64,000 nucleotides of DNA from positions 1-64,000 of the forward strand of contig CAYFJU010000006.1 in assembly GCA_964343505.1 (NCBI GenBank), given 5' to 3'. This document shows positions 17,080 to 26,495 of the stretch, one piece after another (the stretch's first letter is position 1; each line of letters starts with the position of its first letter). The stretch is from TCS55 sp964343505. Lineage in GTDB: Bacteria > Fidelibacterota > Marinisomatia > Marinisomatales > TCS55. Both the position numbers and the translations under genes were made by a program. Below the pieces are notes generated by a model. The model was not told the origin of the DNA. It saw nothing but the letters and a program-made list of their open reading frames with translations, and did no database searches.

Positions 17080-17436
17080 AACTAAGATGAATTTAAATTA
17101 GTTTTTTCATCTATCCAGCGTTTCCATTCCAAAATTTTTAGTTTTATAATCCTGCTCCTCGGTGACCGTTTTAAGGCAACCATTTTTCATGAATATTTTC
17201 ACTAATTTTCATTTGAAATTTTTAATCAAGGGGTGTGGACAAATTGTGGATAACTTTATGGACCAACTTTTTTCTCGTCGGTAAATACGTTTTTTCAACT
17301 TTTGTTCTTGGAGTGTTTTTTTCATTTTTATATATTGGCCGCGCCAACCAAGTCAATTATCACTTTTTCGATTGTCAGCCTAAATAAACCTGTTTTTTTA
17401 AACGACAATCCACATACCAAATAAGGAATTATATTA
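17080..17436. promoter_or_regulatory. Control region of nrdJ with DnaA-box-like cluster
   Basis: Contains TGTGGACAA (17234-17242) and the perfect DnaA box TGTGGATAA (17245-17253) in the same orientation with starts 11 bases apart, and a degenerate third site near 17257-17265. A TTGGC/GCCAA inverted repeat with loop CGC lies near 17335. AT-rich T-tracts around 17310-17330 could carry the promoter. No cobalamin riboswitch motif was recognised. Confidence 0.5.
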
Positions 17437-19896
17437 ATGGCTGAAGCGATTGAACTCAACTTCCCTGCGGGGAAGTCTACCTCGGGAGAGATCAATACAA
17501 TCGTTGAAGAAACTGTCCGTGAATTAACCAAAGAAGTCGATGGACAGGACCTTTCCAACGAACTGACTCCCTATCACATTGAAAACTATTACGAAGGCGA
17601 CACACTCGGCGCCGACGTACTCAAGAACAAATACCTGGCCCCCTGGGAAAGCCACCCTTACGAATTGTGGCAGCGCCAAGCCAAAGCATTGGCTGCTGTG
17701 GAACGCACTAAGAAATTGCAGGAATTCTGGGAAAAGAAATTCTTTTCCATCCTGGAAGATTTCAAATTCACCCCTGGCGGGCGGATTATGCACGGTGCAG
17801 GGCGGGAAGATATTACCACGACTTTAAATAACTGTTACGTGGTGGGTATCCAGGATGACTCCATCAATTCGATTTATAAAACAATCGAAGAAGAGGCACG
17901 GACATATAAATATGGCGGCGGATGCGGCCATGACCTGTCTATCCTGCGCCCTTCCGGTGATGCAATCAAAGGGACAGGCGGCGCATCCTGTGGCCCAGTC
18001 GGGTTTATGAACCTGTTTAGTGAAAACACAAATACGATCGCTCAGCACGGTCGTCGCGGCGCCAACATGCAGACTCTGCGCGTGGACCATCCTGATATTG
18101 AAAAATTCATTGAAATCAAAACCGGTGATATCAATATGGTGAAATATTCCAATATTTCCGTCCTCCTGACCCATGGGTTTATGGAAGCGGTGGAAAACGA
18201 TACCGAGTTTGATCTTAAATGGGATAACATAGTTTACAAAACCATCAACGCCCGTCAATTGTGGAATTCCATTATTGAACATGCCCATTCCAGCGCGGAA
18301 CCGGGCCTGCTGTTTTGGGATACCATGACCGACTACCATAATGCGGAATATTGCAGTCCCTTAGTATCCACAAATCCCTGCGCAGAACAACCCCTGCCCG
18401 ATGGCGGCTGCTGCAACCTGGGCTCCATTAACCTGGATCGTTTTGTCGATAATGAAGGCAATTTTATGATCGATGAATTCAAAGAAACAGTCGGCATTGC
18501 AACGCGCTTTTTGGATAACGTCATTGATTACAACCTGGAACGCCATGCCCTGGAAGCCCAAAAACAAAATGCCACCAATGACCGCCGGGTCGGTTTGGGT
18601 ATTTTGGGCCTCGGCGATATGTTAGTTCGCATGGGTATAAAATATGACAGTGACGATGCGCTCCAAACAGTTGACCAAGTGATGCAGATCTTCCGGGATA
18701 CGGCCTATGAAACCAGTTCGGAGATTGCCACCGAAAAAGGCGCATTCCCCCATTTTGATTGGGCCGGATATCGCAAAAGTAAATTCATTAAAAACCTGCC
18801 CCGTCACTTGAGGAATAAAATCAAAGAGAATGGGATTCGCAATTCAACTGTTTTAACCGTTCCCCCCACGGGCAGCGGCGCAATTGTTGCCCGCGTTACT
18901 TCAGGGATTGAACCCATCTTTGCCACATCCTATAAACGGCGCGTTAAAAAGAATGATGGGTTTGGCCGGGAATTCAATGAATACAAAGTGTATCATCCCA
19001 TTATTGAAAAACTCTTTGGGAATGATGACAACCTGCCGGATTATGTGACCACAGCCCATGATATTGACCCCTACTTCCGGGTAAAAATGCAGGGTGTCAT
19101 TCAAAAATATATCGACAGTTCTATTTCCTCAACCGTCAACCTCCATGAAGATATCAAAGTGGAAACAGTAGGTGATATCTATATGACCGCCTATAAGGCC
19201 GGACTCAAAGGGATAACCGTTTATCGCGAAGGGTCCCGTGAAGGAATCCTTTTGACGGATAAGAAAGAAGACAAAACTGAAGAACAAGGTGTAGCATCTC
19301 CAGTGGAAGCGCCTGCAGCGGATTTGACACCCGTTGAAGAAAAACGCCCCCGTATCCGGCCGAATACGACGGAAGGAATCACCCGCCGGATCCGCACCGG
19401 TGAAGGCACCCTCTACATTACAATCAACCAGGATGAAAATGGATTGTGTGAAGTTTTCACCACGATCGGTAAGGCCGGTGGAAATGCCGCGGCCCAGTCG
19501 GAAGCGATCAGCCGTCTCATTTCTCTCGCCCTGCGATCCGGGATTGATCCCGGCGCGATCATCAAGCAATTGAAAGGAATTAGTGGTCCCAACCCCACCT
19601 GGGAAGATGGCCGTCTGATCCTTTCAACACCGGATGCGATAGGTAAAGCGCTCGATGATTATATGAGCGAAAACCATCAGGAAAGCCGAGGTCAAAACAC
19701 CGCTTCCGGCATTGATGGTGACAGTCGGAAAACGCCAATTACCATGGCCACAACTGAAGAAGTCACCCAGCATCAACAGGATGTAACCGACTTCACCTTT
19801 AGAAACATCACCACCTGCCCCGATTGCGGCAGTTCCGTGATGCACGAGGGTGGATGTGTTACCTGCCCCGGATGCGGCTTCTCCAAGTGTGAATAA
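17437..19896 (+). CDS. nrdJ: Adenosylcobalamin-dependent (class II) ribonucleotide reductase
   Basis: 819 residues. It reduces ribonucleotides to deoxyribonucleotides without needing oxygen, using vitamin B12. The catalytic core shows NNCYVVGI, NPCAEQPL, GGCCNLGSIN and PPTGSGAIVARVTSGIEP. A linker at about 615-650 leads to a TSCPD domain (about 655-730, GEGTLYITINQDENGLCEVF, GKAGGNAAAQSEAI), then a C-terminal zinc ribbon CPDCG...CPGCGFSKC that probably passes electrons. It is the only large plus-strand gene here. DnaA-box-like sites in its promoter suggest cell-cycle control. Ends at a strong bidirectional terminator. Confidence 0.96.
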   Translation: MAEAIELNFPAGKSTSGEINTIVEETVRELTKEVDGQDLSNELTPYHIENYYEGDTLGADVLKNKYLAPWESHPYELWQRQAKALAAVERTKKLQEFWEKKFFSILEDFKFTPGGRIMHGAGREDITTTLNNCYVVGIQDDSINSIYKTIEEEARTYKYGGGCGHDLSILRPSGDAIKGTGGASCGPVGFMNLFSENTNTIAQHGRRGANMQTLRVDHPDIEKFIEIKTGDINMVKYSNISVLLTHGFMEAVENDTEFDLKWDNIVYKTINARQLWNSIIEHAHSSAEPGLLFWDTMTDYHNAEYCSPLVSTNPCAEQPLPDGGCCNLGSINLDRFVDNEGNFMIDEFKETVGIATRFLDNVIDYNLERHALEAQKQNATNDRRVGLGILGLGDMLVRMGIKYDSDDALQTVDQVMQIFRDTAYETSSEIATEKGAFPHFDWAGYRKSKFIKNLPRHLRNKIKENGIRNSTVLTVPPTGSGAIVARVTSGIEPIFATSYKRRVKKNDGFGREFNEYKVYHPIIEKLFGNDDNLPDYVTTAHDIDPYFRVKMQGVIQKYIDSSISSTVNLHEDIKVETVGDIYMTAYKAGLKGITVYREGSREGILLTDKKEDKTEEQGVASPVEAPAADLTPVEEKRPRIRPNTTEGITRRIRTGEGTLYITINQDENGLCEVFTTIGKAGGNAAAQSEAISRLISLALRSGIDPGAIIKQLKGISGPNPTWEDGRLILSTPDAIGKALDDYMSENHQESRGQNTASGIDGDSRKTPITMATTEEVTQHQQDVTDFTFRNITTCPDCGSSVMHEGGCVTCPGCGFSKCE

Positions 19897-19922
19897 ACTG
19901 GATTCACTTCATTCTTCATACA

Positions 19923-19956
19923 AAAAAAGCCCTCGGCATCTGCCGAGGGCTTTTTT
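19923..19956. terminator. Bidirectional terminator between nrdJ and frr
   Basis: Arms GCCCTCGGCA (19929-19938) and TGCCGAGGGC (19941-19950), 2-nt loop, flanked by A6 and T6 that extend the pairing. It closes nrdJ on the plus strand and the frr operon on the minus strand. Confidence 0.93.
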
Positions 19957-19984
19957 ATTTTGCTCAATGCTTTTTAAAAAGGAA

Positions 19985-20542
19985 TTAAAACTCCATCAGT
20001 TCCTTTTCCTTTTGGGCCTGCATCTCATTCAGGTTTTCTACATGCTTATCCGTTAAAGTTTGGATCTCACCTTCCTGGCGGTGAATCTCATCTTCAGAAA
20101 TGTGTTCTTCCTGCCCGAATTCTTTCACATGGTGGAGGGCATCCCGCCGGACATTGCGAACAGAAACACGTCCATCCTCAATCAGTTGGTGGACATACTT
20201 AATTAAATCCTTCCGCCGTTCCTCCGATAAAGCGGGAATTGGAACTAAAACAGAATTGCCATTATTGCTGGGGGTTAAGCCCAAGTTGGAATTCATAATC
20301 GCTTTTTCAATAATCGGAATCAATGTTTTTTCGAATGGTTGAAGGGTAATCAGTCTCGGTTCCGGCACTGATATGGTGGATACCTGGTTTAAGGGCATCA
20401 TAGATCCATAATATTCAACCTGAATAGAATTGAGTAAATCCGGGTTGGCGCGGCCGGTGCGTACCTTGGCTAATTCCATCCGCGTATGATCCACGGCCTG
20501 ATCCATTCGATGGGTGGCGTCTTGATAAATTTCTTGCAGCAT
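19985..20542 (-). CDS. frr: Ribosome recycling factor
   Basis: 185 residues, the usual length. Shows the helix-rich RRF pattern: ELAKVRTGRANPDLL, YYGSMMPLNQVSTISVPEPR, ISPxD-equivalent TLQPFEKTLIPIIEKAI, and LTEERRKDL-like LSEERRKDLIKYVH. Releases mRNA and tRNA from the post-termination ribosome together with EF-G. Last gene of the rplM-rpsI-rpsB-tsf-pyrH-frr run, two bases after pyrH. Confidence 0.97.
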   Translation of the reverse strand: MLQEIYQDATHRMDQAVDHTRMELAKVRTGRANPDLLNSIQVEYYGSMMPLNQVSTISVPEPRLITLQPFEKTLIPIIEKAIMNSNLGLTPSNNGNSVLVPIPALSEERRKDLIKYVHQLIEDGRVSVRNVRRDALHHVKEFGQEEHISEDEIHRQEGEIQTLTDKHVENLNEMQAQKEKELMEF

Positions 20543-20544
20543 AA

Positions 20545-21261
20545 TTATTCCGTAACTGTTGTTCCAATATTTTCACCTTCAACGACGCGCTTTAAATCAC
20601 CTTCATGATTGATATTAAAAACACGAATGGGCAAAGCATTTTCCTTGCAAAGCGTTATCGCCGTTAAATCCATGATCCTAAGATTTTTTGACAAAACTTC
20701 AGAGAAGGATACGTTTTCATAGCGGATGGCATCTGAATATACAACCGGATCTTTGTCAAACACACCATCCACTTTGGTCCCTTTTAATAATACTTCCGCT
20801 TTAAGCTCCGTGGCCCGCAGGGCGGCTGCTGTATCGGTGGTGAAATAGGGATTTCCGGTTCCCCCGGCGACGATCACCACACGACCTTTATCTAAATGGC
20901 GGAGCGCGCGGCGGCGAATATAGGGTTCGGAAATCTGGGAAACGGTGATGGCGGAAAGTGTCCGCGTTTCAACACCCACATGTTCCAGTGCATCCTGAAC
21001 GCTGATGGCATTCATAATGGTTGCCAGCATACCGAGATAATCACCGGTGACACGTTCCATGCCCTTGCTGGCAGCCTGCATACCGCGGAAGATATTACCG
21101 GCGCCAATAATGAGGCCGATACCGACACCCATTTCATGGATAGATTTGATTTCGTTGGCGAGCTGCGTCGCCTTGGCGGGATCAATGCCAAAGCCCTGCG
21201 CACCGGCCAGAACCTCCCCGCTTAATTTGAGGAGGATGCGCCTGTAAACAGGGCTCGACAT
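20545..21261 (-). CDS. pyrH: UMP kinase
   Basis: 238 residues, normal length. Amino-acid-kinase fold with RILLKLSGEVLAG at the N-terminus, IGAGNIFRG, ERVTGDYLGMLATIMNA and GGTGNPYFTTDTAAALRA. Phosphorylates UMP to UDP for pyrimidine nucleotide supply. The gene sits between tsf (7 bases) and frr (2 bases) in the conserved translation operon. Confidence 0.97.
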   Translation of the reverse strand: MSSPVYRRILLKLSGEVLAGAQGFGIDPAKATQLANEIKSIHEMGVGIGLIIGAGNIFRGMQAASKGMERVTGDYLGMLATIMNAISVQDALEHVGVETRTLSAITVSQISEPYIRRRALRHLDKGRVVIVAGGTGNPYFTTDTAAALRATELKAEVLLKGTKVDGVFDKDPVVYSDAIRYENVSFSEVLSKNLRIMDLTAITLCKENALPIRVFNINHEGDLKRVVEGENIGTTVTE

Positions 21262-21268
21262 CTAATAA

Positions 21269-21886
21269 TTATTGAGGTTGTCCGTTAACGGATGCTTCGC
21301 CGATGGCGTAACGGGTAAAACGATTGACAAGAATGTTTTCACCCAAAGTGGCTACCGCTTCGGTAACCAGATCACCAACTTTTCTGTCAGGATCTTTAAT
21401 AAATGGCTGGTCAAGCAGACAAGATTCCGCATAGAATTTTTCCATCCGGCCTGCCACAATCTTTTCGATAATGTTGTCAGGTTTTCCGGAATCTTTTGCT
21501 TGATCAGAATAAATATCTTTTTCGCGAGCGACAACTGCCTGGTCAATATCTTCACGACGAATGGCCAGGGGATTGGTGGCCGCAATTTGCATCGCTAAAT
21601 TATGGGCTAATTCAGAATAGCCTTCTGTCTTGGCGACAAAATCTGTTTCACAATTCAATTCAACCAGAACGCCCAATCGGCCGCCATGGTGAATGTATGA
21701 AAAGACCAATCCTTCTTTGGCTGTCCTTTCACCCTTTTTCTCCGCTTTGGCAATACCGGATTTGCGCAAATGATCAATCGCTTTATCCAAATTGCCATCG
21801 GTTTCCATGAGGGCTTTTTTACAATCCATCATACCCGCGCCTGTCTTGTCACGCAGGGCTTTTACAGTTTTGGCATCAATGCTCAT
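21269..21886 (-). CDS. tsf: Elongation factor Ts, short form
   Basis: 205 residues. UBA-like N-terminus with VKALRDKTGAGMMDCKKAL (EF-Tu contact region), then GRLGVLVELNCETDFVAKT. The E. coli protein has about 283 residues; this one lacks most of the second subdomain and coiled-coil part, as in other short bacterial EF-Ts. It exchanges GDP for GTP on EF-Tu. The start overlaps the rpsB stop by four bases. Confidence 0.96.
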   Translation of the reverse strand: MSIDAKTVKALRDKTGAGMMDCKKALMETDGNLDKAIDHLRKSGIAKAEKKGERTAKEGLVFSYIHHGGRLGVLVELNCETDFVAKTEGYSELAHNLAMQIAATNPLAIRREDIDQAVVAREKDIYSDQAKDSGKPDNIIEKIVAGRMEKFYAESCLLDQPFIKDPDRKVGDLVTEAVATLGENILVNRFTRYAIGEASVNGQPQ

Positions 21887-22689
21887 TTAGCTTCTTCAGC
21901 CTCCTCTACAGGTTTTTCAATTTTTTCTTCATCGGCCGCATTTTTTGCAGGTGCTTTTTCGGCGGCAGTTTTTGTTTCTTCCTTGGAATTATTTTCAGAT
22001 TTTTTGACCGCTTTCTCTGTCGAATCCAGGATCGTGTCAGCAATCACGGACACGATGAGCTGAATTGTACGGATGGAATCATCATTGGCCGGAATCGGAT
22101 AATCAATTTGAGTAGGGTCTGTATTGGAATCCACTAAGGCAATAATCGGAATGCCCAAGCGGTTCGCTTCTTTAATCGCCGTGCTTTCCAGGTTCGCATC
22201 CACAACGATGATTGCGTCAGGAAGACGCCGCATATCTTTAATACCGCGGTGCTGGTCCGAAAGCTTGATCCGTTCACGGTTGAGCATCTGAATCTCTTTT
22301 TTGGTCTGGTTCTCGTAAATCTGAGAGCCTTCCTTTTCAAGCAGATGCAGCCGTTTAATGCTTTTCTTAATTGTTGAAAAGTTGGTCAGTGTACCACCCA
22401 GCCAACGTTCCACCACATAAAACATGGAGCAGCGGTCTGCTTCCTGCTGGACGATATCTTTGGCCTGTTTCTTGGTGCCCACAAAAAGGAATTCACCCTT
22501 TTTCTTCGCTTTGGCACGGATGAAATCAAGCGCTCTCTCCAGGTGTCGGATCGTTTCTTCCAGGTTAATGATATGGACCCCATTTTTTTCCATCAGGATA
22601 AATGGTTTATAGTTGGGATGCCACTTGCGGGTTACGTGCCCAAAATGCGCACCGGTACCCAATAAATCTTCAAATTTGACTTTTACCAT
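21883..22689 (-). CDS. rpsB: 30S ribosomal protein S2
   Basis: 268 residues. Core motifs include GAHFGHVTRKWHPNYKPFI, FVGTKKQAKDIV, RWLGGTLTN and PDAIIVVDANLESTAIKEA. A C-terminal tail of about 40 residues is rich in Glu, Lys and Ala and is likely disordered; such tails vary among phyla. Overlaps tsf by four bases and follows rpsI by seven. Confidence 0.97.
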   Translation of the reverse strand: MVKVKFEDLLGTGAHFGHVTRKWHPNYKPFILMEKNGVHIINLEETIRHLERALDFIRAKAKKKGEFLFVGTKKQAKDIVQQEADRCSMFYVVERWLGGTLTNFSTIKKSIKRLHLLEKEGSQIYENQTKKEIQMLNRERIKLSDQHRGIKDMRRLPDAIIVVDANLESTAIKEANRLGIPIIALVDSNTDPTQIDYPIPANDDSIRTIQLIVSVIADTILDSTEKAVKKSENNSKEETKTAAEKAPAKNAADEEKIEKPVEEAEEAK

Positions 22690-22695
22690 AGGTGT

Positions 22696-23088
22696 TTAAC
22701 GTTTCGAGAACTGGAATTTTTTACGTGCACCGGGCTGACCGTATTTCTTCCGTTCAACTTCGCGTGCGTCACGAGTAAGGAAACCTGCTTCTTTTAAAGC
22801 GGGGCGAAAGTCAGCACTCACTTCATTCAATGCGCGGGCAATGCCCAGACGAATGGCCCCGGCCTGGCCGGTCAATCCACCGCCTTTTACATTAACATTT
22901 ATATCGTAGGAGTCCCGTTGATCGGTTAATTCCAGAGGCTGGGTAACCACGATCGCCAGGCTTTCGCGACAAATATAATCCTTAAATGGACGGCCATTGA
23001 TAGAAATGTCACCTTTCCCCGGGGACATGTATACCCGAGCGACAGATCCTTTACGTCGGCCGACAGCATTGTATACTGCGTTAGCCAT
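22696..23088 (-). CDS. rpsI: 30S ribosomal protein S9
   Basis: 130 residues, normal length. Contains AVGRRKGSVARVYMSPGKG, VKGGGLTGQAGAIRLGIARAL and the basic C-terminus KKFQFSKR that reaches the P-site tRNA. The start overlaps the rplM stop at 23088, the classic L13-S9 pair. Confidence 0.97.
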   Translation of the reverse strand: MANAVYNAVGRRKGSVARVYMSPGKGDISINGRPFKDYICRESLAIVVTQPLELTDQRDSYDINVNVKGGGLTGQAGAIRLGIARALNEVSADFRPALKEAGFLTRDAREVERKKYGQPGARKKFQFSKR

Positions 23089-23516
23089 TAAATATCCAAT
23101 TCTTTTGGTTGTTGAGCCGCATGGGGATGGTCGGGACCGGTATACACTTTGAGGTGTTTAATAATGGCCCGCCCCAGACGGTTTTTTGGAAGCATGCCCC
23201 ACACAGCTTTTTCCACAATCCGTTCCGGATGAGTCCGGCGCATGTGGTCTAATTGTGTAACGGTCGTCGCGCCAGGGTAACCTGAATGTTTGAAATAGGT
23301 TTTATCCGTTTCCTTTGCACCGGAAACTTTAACCTTATCCGCATTGACGACAACCACAAAATCGCCCATATCCATATGGGGTGTAAATGTGGGTTTATGC
23401 TTTCCGCGTAAAATTTTTGCCACTTCACTGGCGAACCGTCCCAGGGTTTTCCCCTCAGCGTCGGCGATGTACCAGTCTTTTTGTATTTCGTTTGCTTTGA
23501 GTGATCTTGTTTTCAT
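23088..23516 (-). CDS. rplM: 50S ribosomal protein L13
   Basis: 142 residues, normal length. Shows DWYIADAEGKTLGRFAS-like start, LRGKHKPTFTPHMDMGDFVVVVNA and AVWGMLPKNRLGR. First gene of the rplM-rpsI-rpsB-tsf-pyrH-frr run. It begins 76 bases after pyrC, a gap that may hold its promoter. Confidence 0.97.
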   Translation of the reverse strand: MKTRSLKANEIQKDWYIADAEGKTLGRFASEVAKILRGKHKPTFTPHMDMGDFVVVVNADKVKVSGAKETDKTYFKHSGYPGATTVTQLDHMRRTHPERIVEKAVWGMLPKNRLGRAIIKHLKVYTGPDHPHAAQQPKELDI

Positions 23517-23592
23517 GATTTTCAGTTCAAAAATAGCCAGAAAATTTAGATTAATATTTTCATGATAGTCAACTACAATTCAAAATATAAAA

Positions 23593-24885
23593 TTATGCCA
23601 ACTCAGTTACATGGCCTTTTACGATAGTATACTTCACGCGGCCGGTCATGGAAGCGCCAATATAGGGGGAGTTGCTTGATCTTGACTGAATATCCTCCCT
23701 GCTGAAAATCCATTTTTCTTCAGGATCAAATATGGTCAATTCGGCTTCCACTCCCTCCGCAAACAAATCGGCCTCGAAACCCATAATTCCCCTGGGATTG
23801 ACCGTAAGCATCTTGATCAGCTTGACCTGATCCATTTTATTTTCTTTTACCATCACTTGGTTCACAGCCCCAAAACAGGATTCCAATCCAATCATACCGA
23901 AGGGCGCCAAATCAAAAGTCCCTTCCTTTTCCTCAATGGTATGGGGCGCGTGGTCCGTGGCGATACAATCGAAGGTGCCATCCTTGACTGCCTTGATCAA
24001 GGCCCTACGGTCGGCTTTTGTCCTTATAGGAGGCGCTACTTTTAGATTCGTGTCGAAAGTGACCAAATCTTCATCAATGAAGAAGAGATGGTGGGGGGTG
24101 ACTTCTGCTGTGACTTTATCGTTCGTTTTCTTCATTTTCCGGATATGATCCGTCGATTTAGCCGAACTCACATGGGGCACATGCAACCGGGCGCCGGTCA
24201 ATTCAGTTAATTCCAGGTCACGGTGCACCATATTAGATTCCGTAATGTCGGGGCTGGCCGGTAAACCAAGATTGGTTGAAACAGTTCCTTCATGCATCAC
24301 ACCATTCCGTTTTAAGCAGAGATCTTCTGCATGGTTAATCACGGGTATATCAAACATGGTGGCATATTCCAGTGCATTCCGCATCATACCGCTGTCAGTC
24401 ACAGGCAGGCCATCATCGCTAAAGGCTATTGCCCCTTCAGAAAGCATAGCGCCCATTTCGGTCAGTTCTTTTCCGTCTTGGCCTTTGGTGATGGCGCCGA
24501 TAGGGTGAATATGCACCGGACATTCTTCCGAGCGATCCACCGTATAGCGGATTGACTCAGGCGAATCCAGCGGCGGGTCAGTATTTGGCATGACACAGAC
24601 GCGGGTGAATCCACCGGCTAAGGCTGCCATAGAGCCTGATTCCAGCGTTTCTTTATCTTCCCGGCCTGGTTCACGAAAATGGACATGAACGTCACAAAAT
24701 CCGTGGGTAATTACCAACCTTTTGCATTCAACAACCTGTGCGGATTTTGGCTCCGCAACTGTACCCACCGATTTGATCTTCCCGTTTTCGATCAGGACAT
24801 TACCTTTTTTCCGGGTTCCCTTGACAGGATCCAAGATTGTGCCTCCTTTGAGAACAACGCGTTTGCTTAATTTTGAAATATTCAT
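23593..24885 (-). CDS. pyrC: Dihydroorotase (class I)
   Basis: 430 residues. Zinc amidohydrolase with DVHVHFREPG (metal His pair), a Lys/Asp metal site region near AFSDDGLPV, PVINHAEDL and ATDHAPHT. Closes carbamoyl-aspartate to dihydroorotate, step three of pyrimidine synthesis. Starts one base after pyrB ends, within the pyrR-pyrB-pyrC operon, so expression should follow the PyrR leader. Confidence 0.95.
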   Translation of the reverse strand: MNISKLSKRVVLKGGTILDPVKGTRKKGNVLIENGKIKSVGTVAEPKSAQVVECKRLVITHGFCDVHVHFREPGREDKETLESGSMAALAGGFTRVCVMPNTDPPLDSPESIRYTVDRSEECPVHIHPIGAITKGQDGKELTEMGAMLSEGAIAFSDDGLPVTDSGMMRNALEYATMFDIPVINHAEDLCLKRNGVMHEGTVSTNLGLPASPDITESNMVHRDLELTELTGARLHVPHVSSAKSTDHIRKMKKTNDKVTAEVTPHHLFFIDEDLVTFDTNLKVAPPIRTKADRRALIKAVKDGTFDCIATDHAPHTIEEKEGTFDLAPFGMIGLESCFGAVNQVMVKENKMDQVKLIKMLTVNPRGIMGFEADLFAEGVEAELTIFDPEEKWIFSREDIQSRSSNSPYIGASMTGRVKYTIVKGHVTELA

Positions 24886-25821
24886 TTAATTATTTCCTTC
24901 TTCCTGCTTACCGCCCAATAAGAGGTATAGGATCGCCATCCGCGACGCCACCCCATTCAAAACCTGATCTAAAATAATAGCTTGGTCGCTGTCCGCCACG
25001 GAACTGTCAATTTCCACCCCGCGGTTCATGGGTCCGGGGTGCATAATGACCAATTCTTTTTTGTGCATGGCCAAGCGTTCTGTGGTAATCCCAAACAGGT
25101 TGCGGTATTCACGGACAGACGGCAGCAAACCACCCCCCATTCGCTCCCGCTGGATGCGCAGGACATTCAGGGCGTCGGCCCATTCAATCACCTCATCCAC
25201 ATTGTAATTCACTGTTACGCCCAAATCTTCTGCATAGGGCGGAATCAAGGTGGCCGGACCGCATAAGGTCACTTCCGCACCCATAGTTTTGAGTCCATAT
25301 ATATTACTGAGGGCCACACGGCTATGAGAAATGTCCCCTATGATACCAATTTTAAGTCCCTTTATATATCCGAATTTTTCATGAAGACTGGTCATATCCA
25401 GGATGGCCTGGGTCGGGTGTTCGTGAGTACCGTCTCCTGCATTGACCACAATCGCATCAATATGTTTTGTGAGGTGCAGAGGCGCCCCCGGTGTCGGGTG
25501 GCGCATGACCACCGCATCAATTTTCATCGCTTCAATATTCTGCGCCGTATCCTTAAAAGTCTCCCCTTTTTGTAAACTTGAAGTGGAGGCTGAAAAGTTA
25601 ACCGTGTCAGCGCTGAGGCGTTTTTGTGCCAATTCAAAACTGATTCGTGTTCGGGTAGAGCTCTCAAAAAAGAGGTTTACAATGGTTTTTCCTTGGAGTG
25701 AGGGTACTTTCTTGATCGGCCGCTCCAAGACTTCCCGAAAGCTGAAGGCCGTATCAATAATGGTCTGAATATCTTCAGCTGGATAATTTTCCAATCCCAA
25801 CAAATGTCTGTGCTTCATCAC
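24886..25821 (-). CDS. pyrB: Aspartate carbamoyltransferase catalytic chain
   Basis: 311 residues, normal length. Carbamoyl-phosphate site FFESSTRTRISFELA and HPTQAILDM; aspartate-binding loop near LRIQRERM and MHPGPMNRGVEI. Catalyses the committed step of pyrimidine synthesis. No pyrI regulatory chain is visible nearby; control is probably by PyrR. Start overlaps the pyrR stop by four bases. Confidence 0.96.
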   Translation of the reverse strand: MMKHRHLLGLENYPAEDIQTIIDTAFSFREVLERPIKKVPSLQGKTIVNLFFESSTRTRISFELAQKRLSADTVNFSASTSSLQKGETFKDTAQNIEAMKIDAVVMRHPTPGAPLHLTKHIDAIVVNAGDGTHEHPTQAILDMTSLHEKFGYIKGLKIGIIGDISHSRVALSNIYGLKTMGAEVTLCGPATLIPPYAEDLGVTVNYNVDEVIEWADALNVLRIQRERMGGGLLPSVREYRNLFGITTERLAMHKKELVIMHPGPMNRGVEIDSSVADSDQAIILDQVLNGVASRMAILYLLLGGKQEEGNN

Positions 25822-26372
25822 CCCTCCTCACTATAGCGCGTTAGGGTGACAATATCTTTATCATCCACTTCCTTGAGACGCACTTTCACATGCTCACCTT
25901 CATGGGTGGGGATATTTTTTCCAACAAAATCAGCACGGATGGGCAATTCACGATGACCCCGATCTACCAGCACAGCCAGCTGAACTTTTTTCGGACGGCC
26001 AAAGACATTCAGTTCATCCAGCGCGGCGCGGATGGTCCGACCTGTAAAAAGGACATCATCCACAAGGACAACCGTTTTATCATCGATAGAATCATTGATA
26101 TCCGTACCCTTCACCTGGGGGACAACCAGTCTTTCGCGAAAGTCATCCCGGTGAAAGGTGATATCGACTGAACCGATGGGGACTTTAACATCAGAAATTT
26201 TTTGGATAAGGGATTGCAAACGCTTGGCGAGTGGTTCGCCGCGGGTGAGAATACCAACCAGCATAAGCTGATCGGCACCGCCGTTGCGTTCCAGGATCTC
26301 ATGGGCCAGGCGCGTCACCGATCGGTTGACCGCCGCAGCGTCCATAATCTGCTTTGTGCGGGTAGATGCCAT
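25818..26372 (-). CDS. pyrR: PyrR bifunctional regulator/uracil phosphoribosyltransferase
   Basis: 184 residues from ATG 26370-26372, chosen because AGGAGGT sits just upstream; a longer frame back to 26423 would run through the RNA leader. The PRPP motif is VVLVDDVLFTGRTIRAAL. PyrR binds pyr mRNA in the presence of UMP and blocks expression, and may also make UMP from uracil. It heads the operon and a PyrR-type binding loop is visible in its own leader. Confidence 0.94.
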   Translation of the reverse strand: MASTRTKQIMDAAAVNRSVTRLAHEILERNGGADQLMLVGILTRGEPLAKRLQSLIQKISDVKVPIGSVDITFHRDDFRERLVVPQVKGTDINDSIDDKTVVLVDDVLFTGRTIRAALDELNVFGRPKKVQLAVLVDRGHRELPIRADFVGKNIPTHEGEHVKVRLKEVDDKDIVTLTRYSEEG

Positions 26373-26490
26373 GGGCACCTCCTGAAAATAGAAAACCTCC
26401 GGGCAGCTTGGATTCCGTTCCACAAGGATCCTGTTCGGAGGTTAATACGCTGCCCTTACCTTCTCTCTGGAACGGTTTAAAGGACCCCGG
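26373..26490 (-). promoter_or_regulatory. pyr leader with PyrR-type binding loop and switching stems
   Basis: On the reverse strand 26455-26484 contains CCTTTAAAC, TTCCAGAGAGAAGG and a following AAGG, matching the PyrR-binding consensus of Gram-positive attenuators. Two mutually exclusive stems follow: GGGCAGC (26449-26455) with GCTGCCC (26401-26407), and AACCTCCG (26436-26443) with CGGAGGTT (26394-26401). The former releases or is followed by TTTTC, the latter borders the ribosome site of pyrR. It fits attenuation or translational control. Confidence 0.7.
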
Positions 26491-26495
26491 AAGTT

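Noticed and set aside
17080..17436. Cobalamin riboswitch upstream of nrdJ
   Set aside because: I looked for the B12-box-like conserved core and found none.
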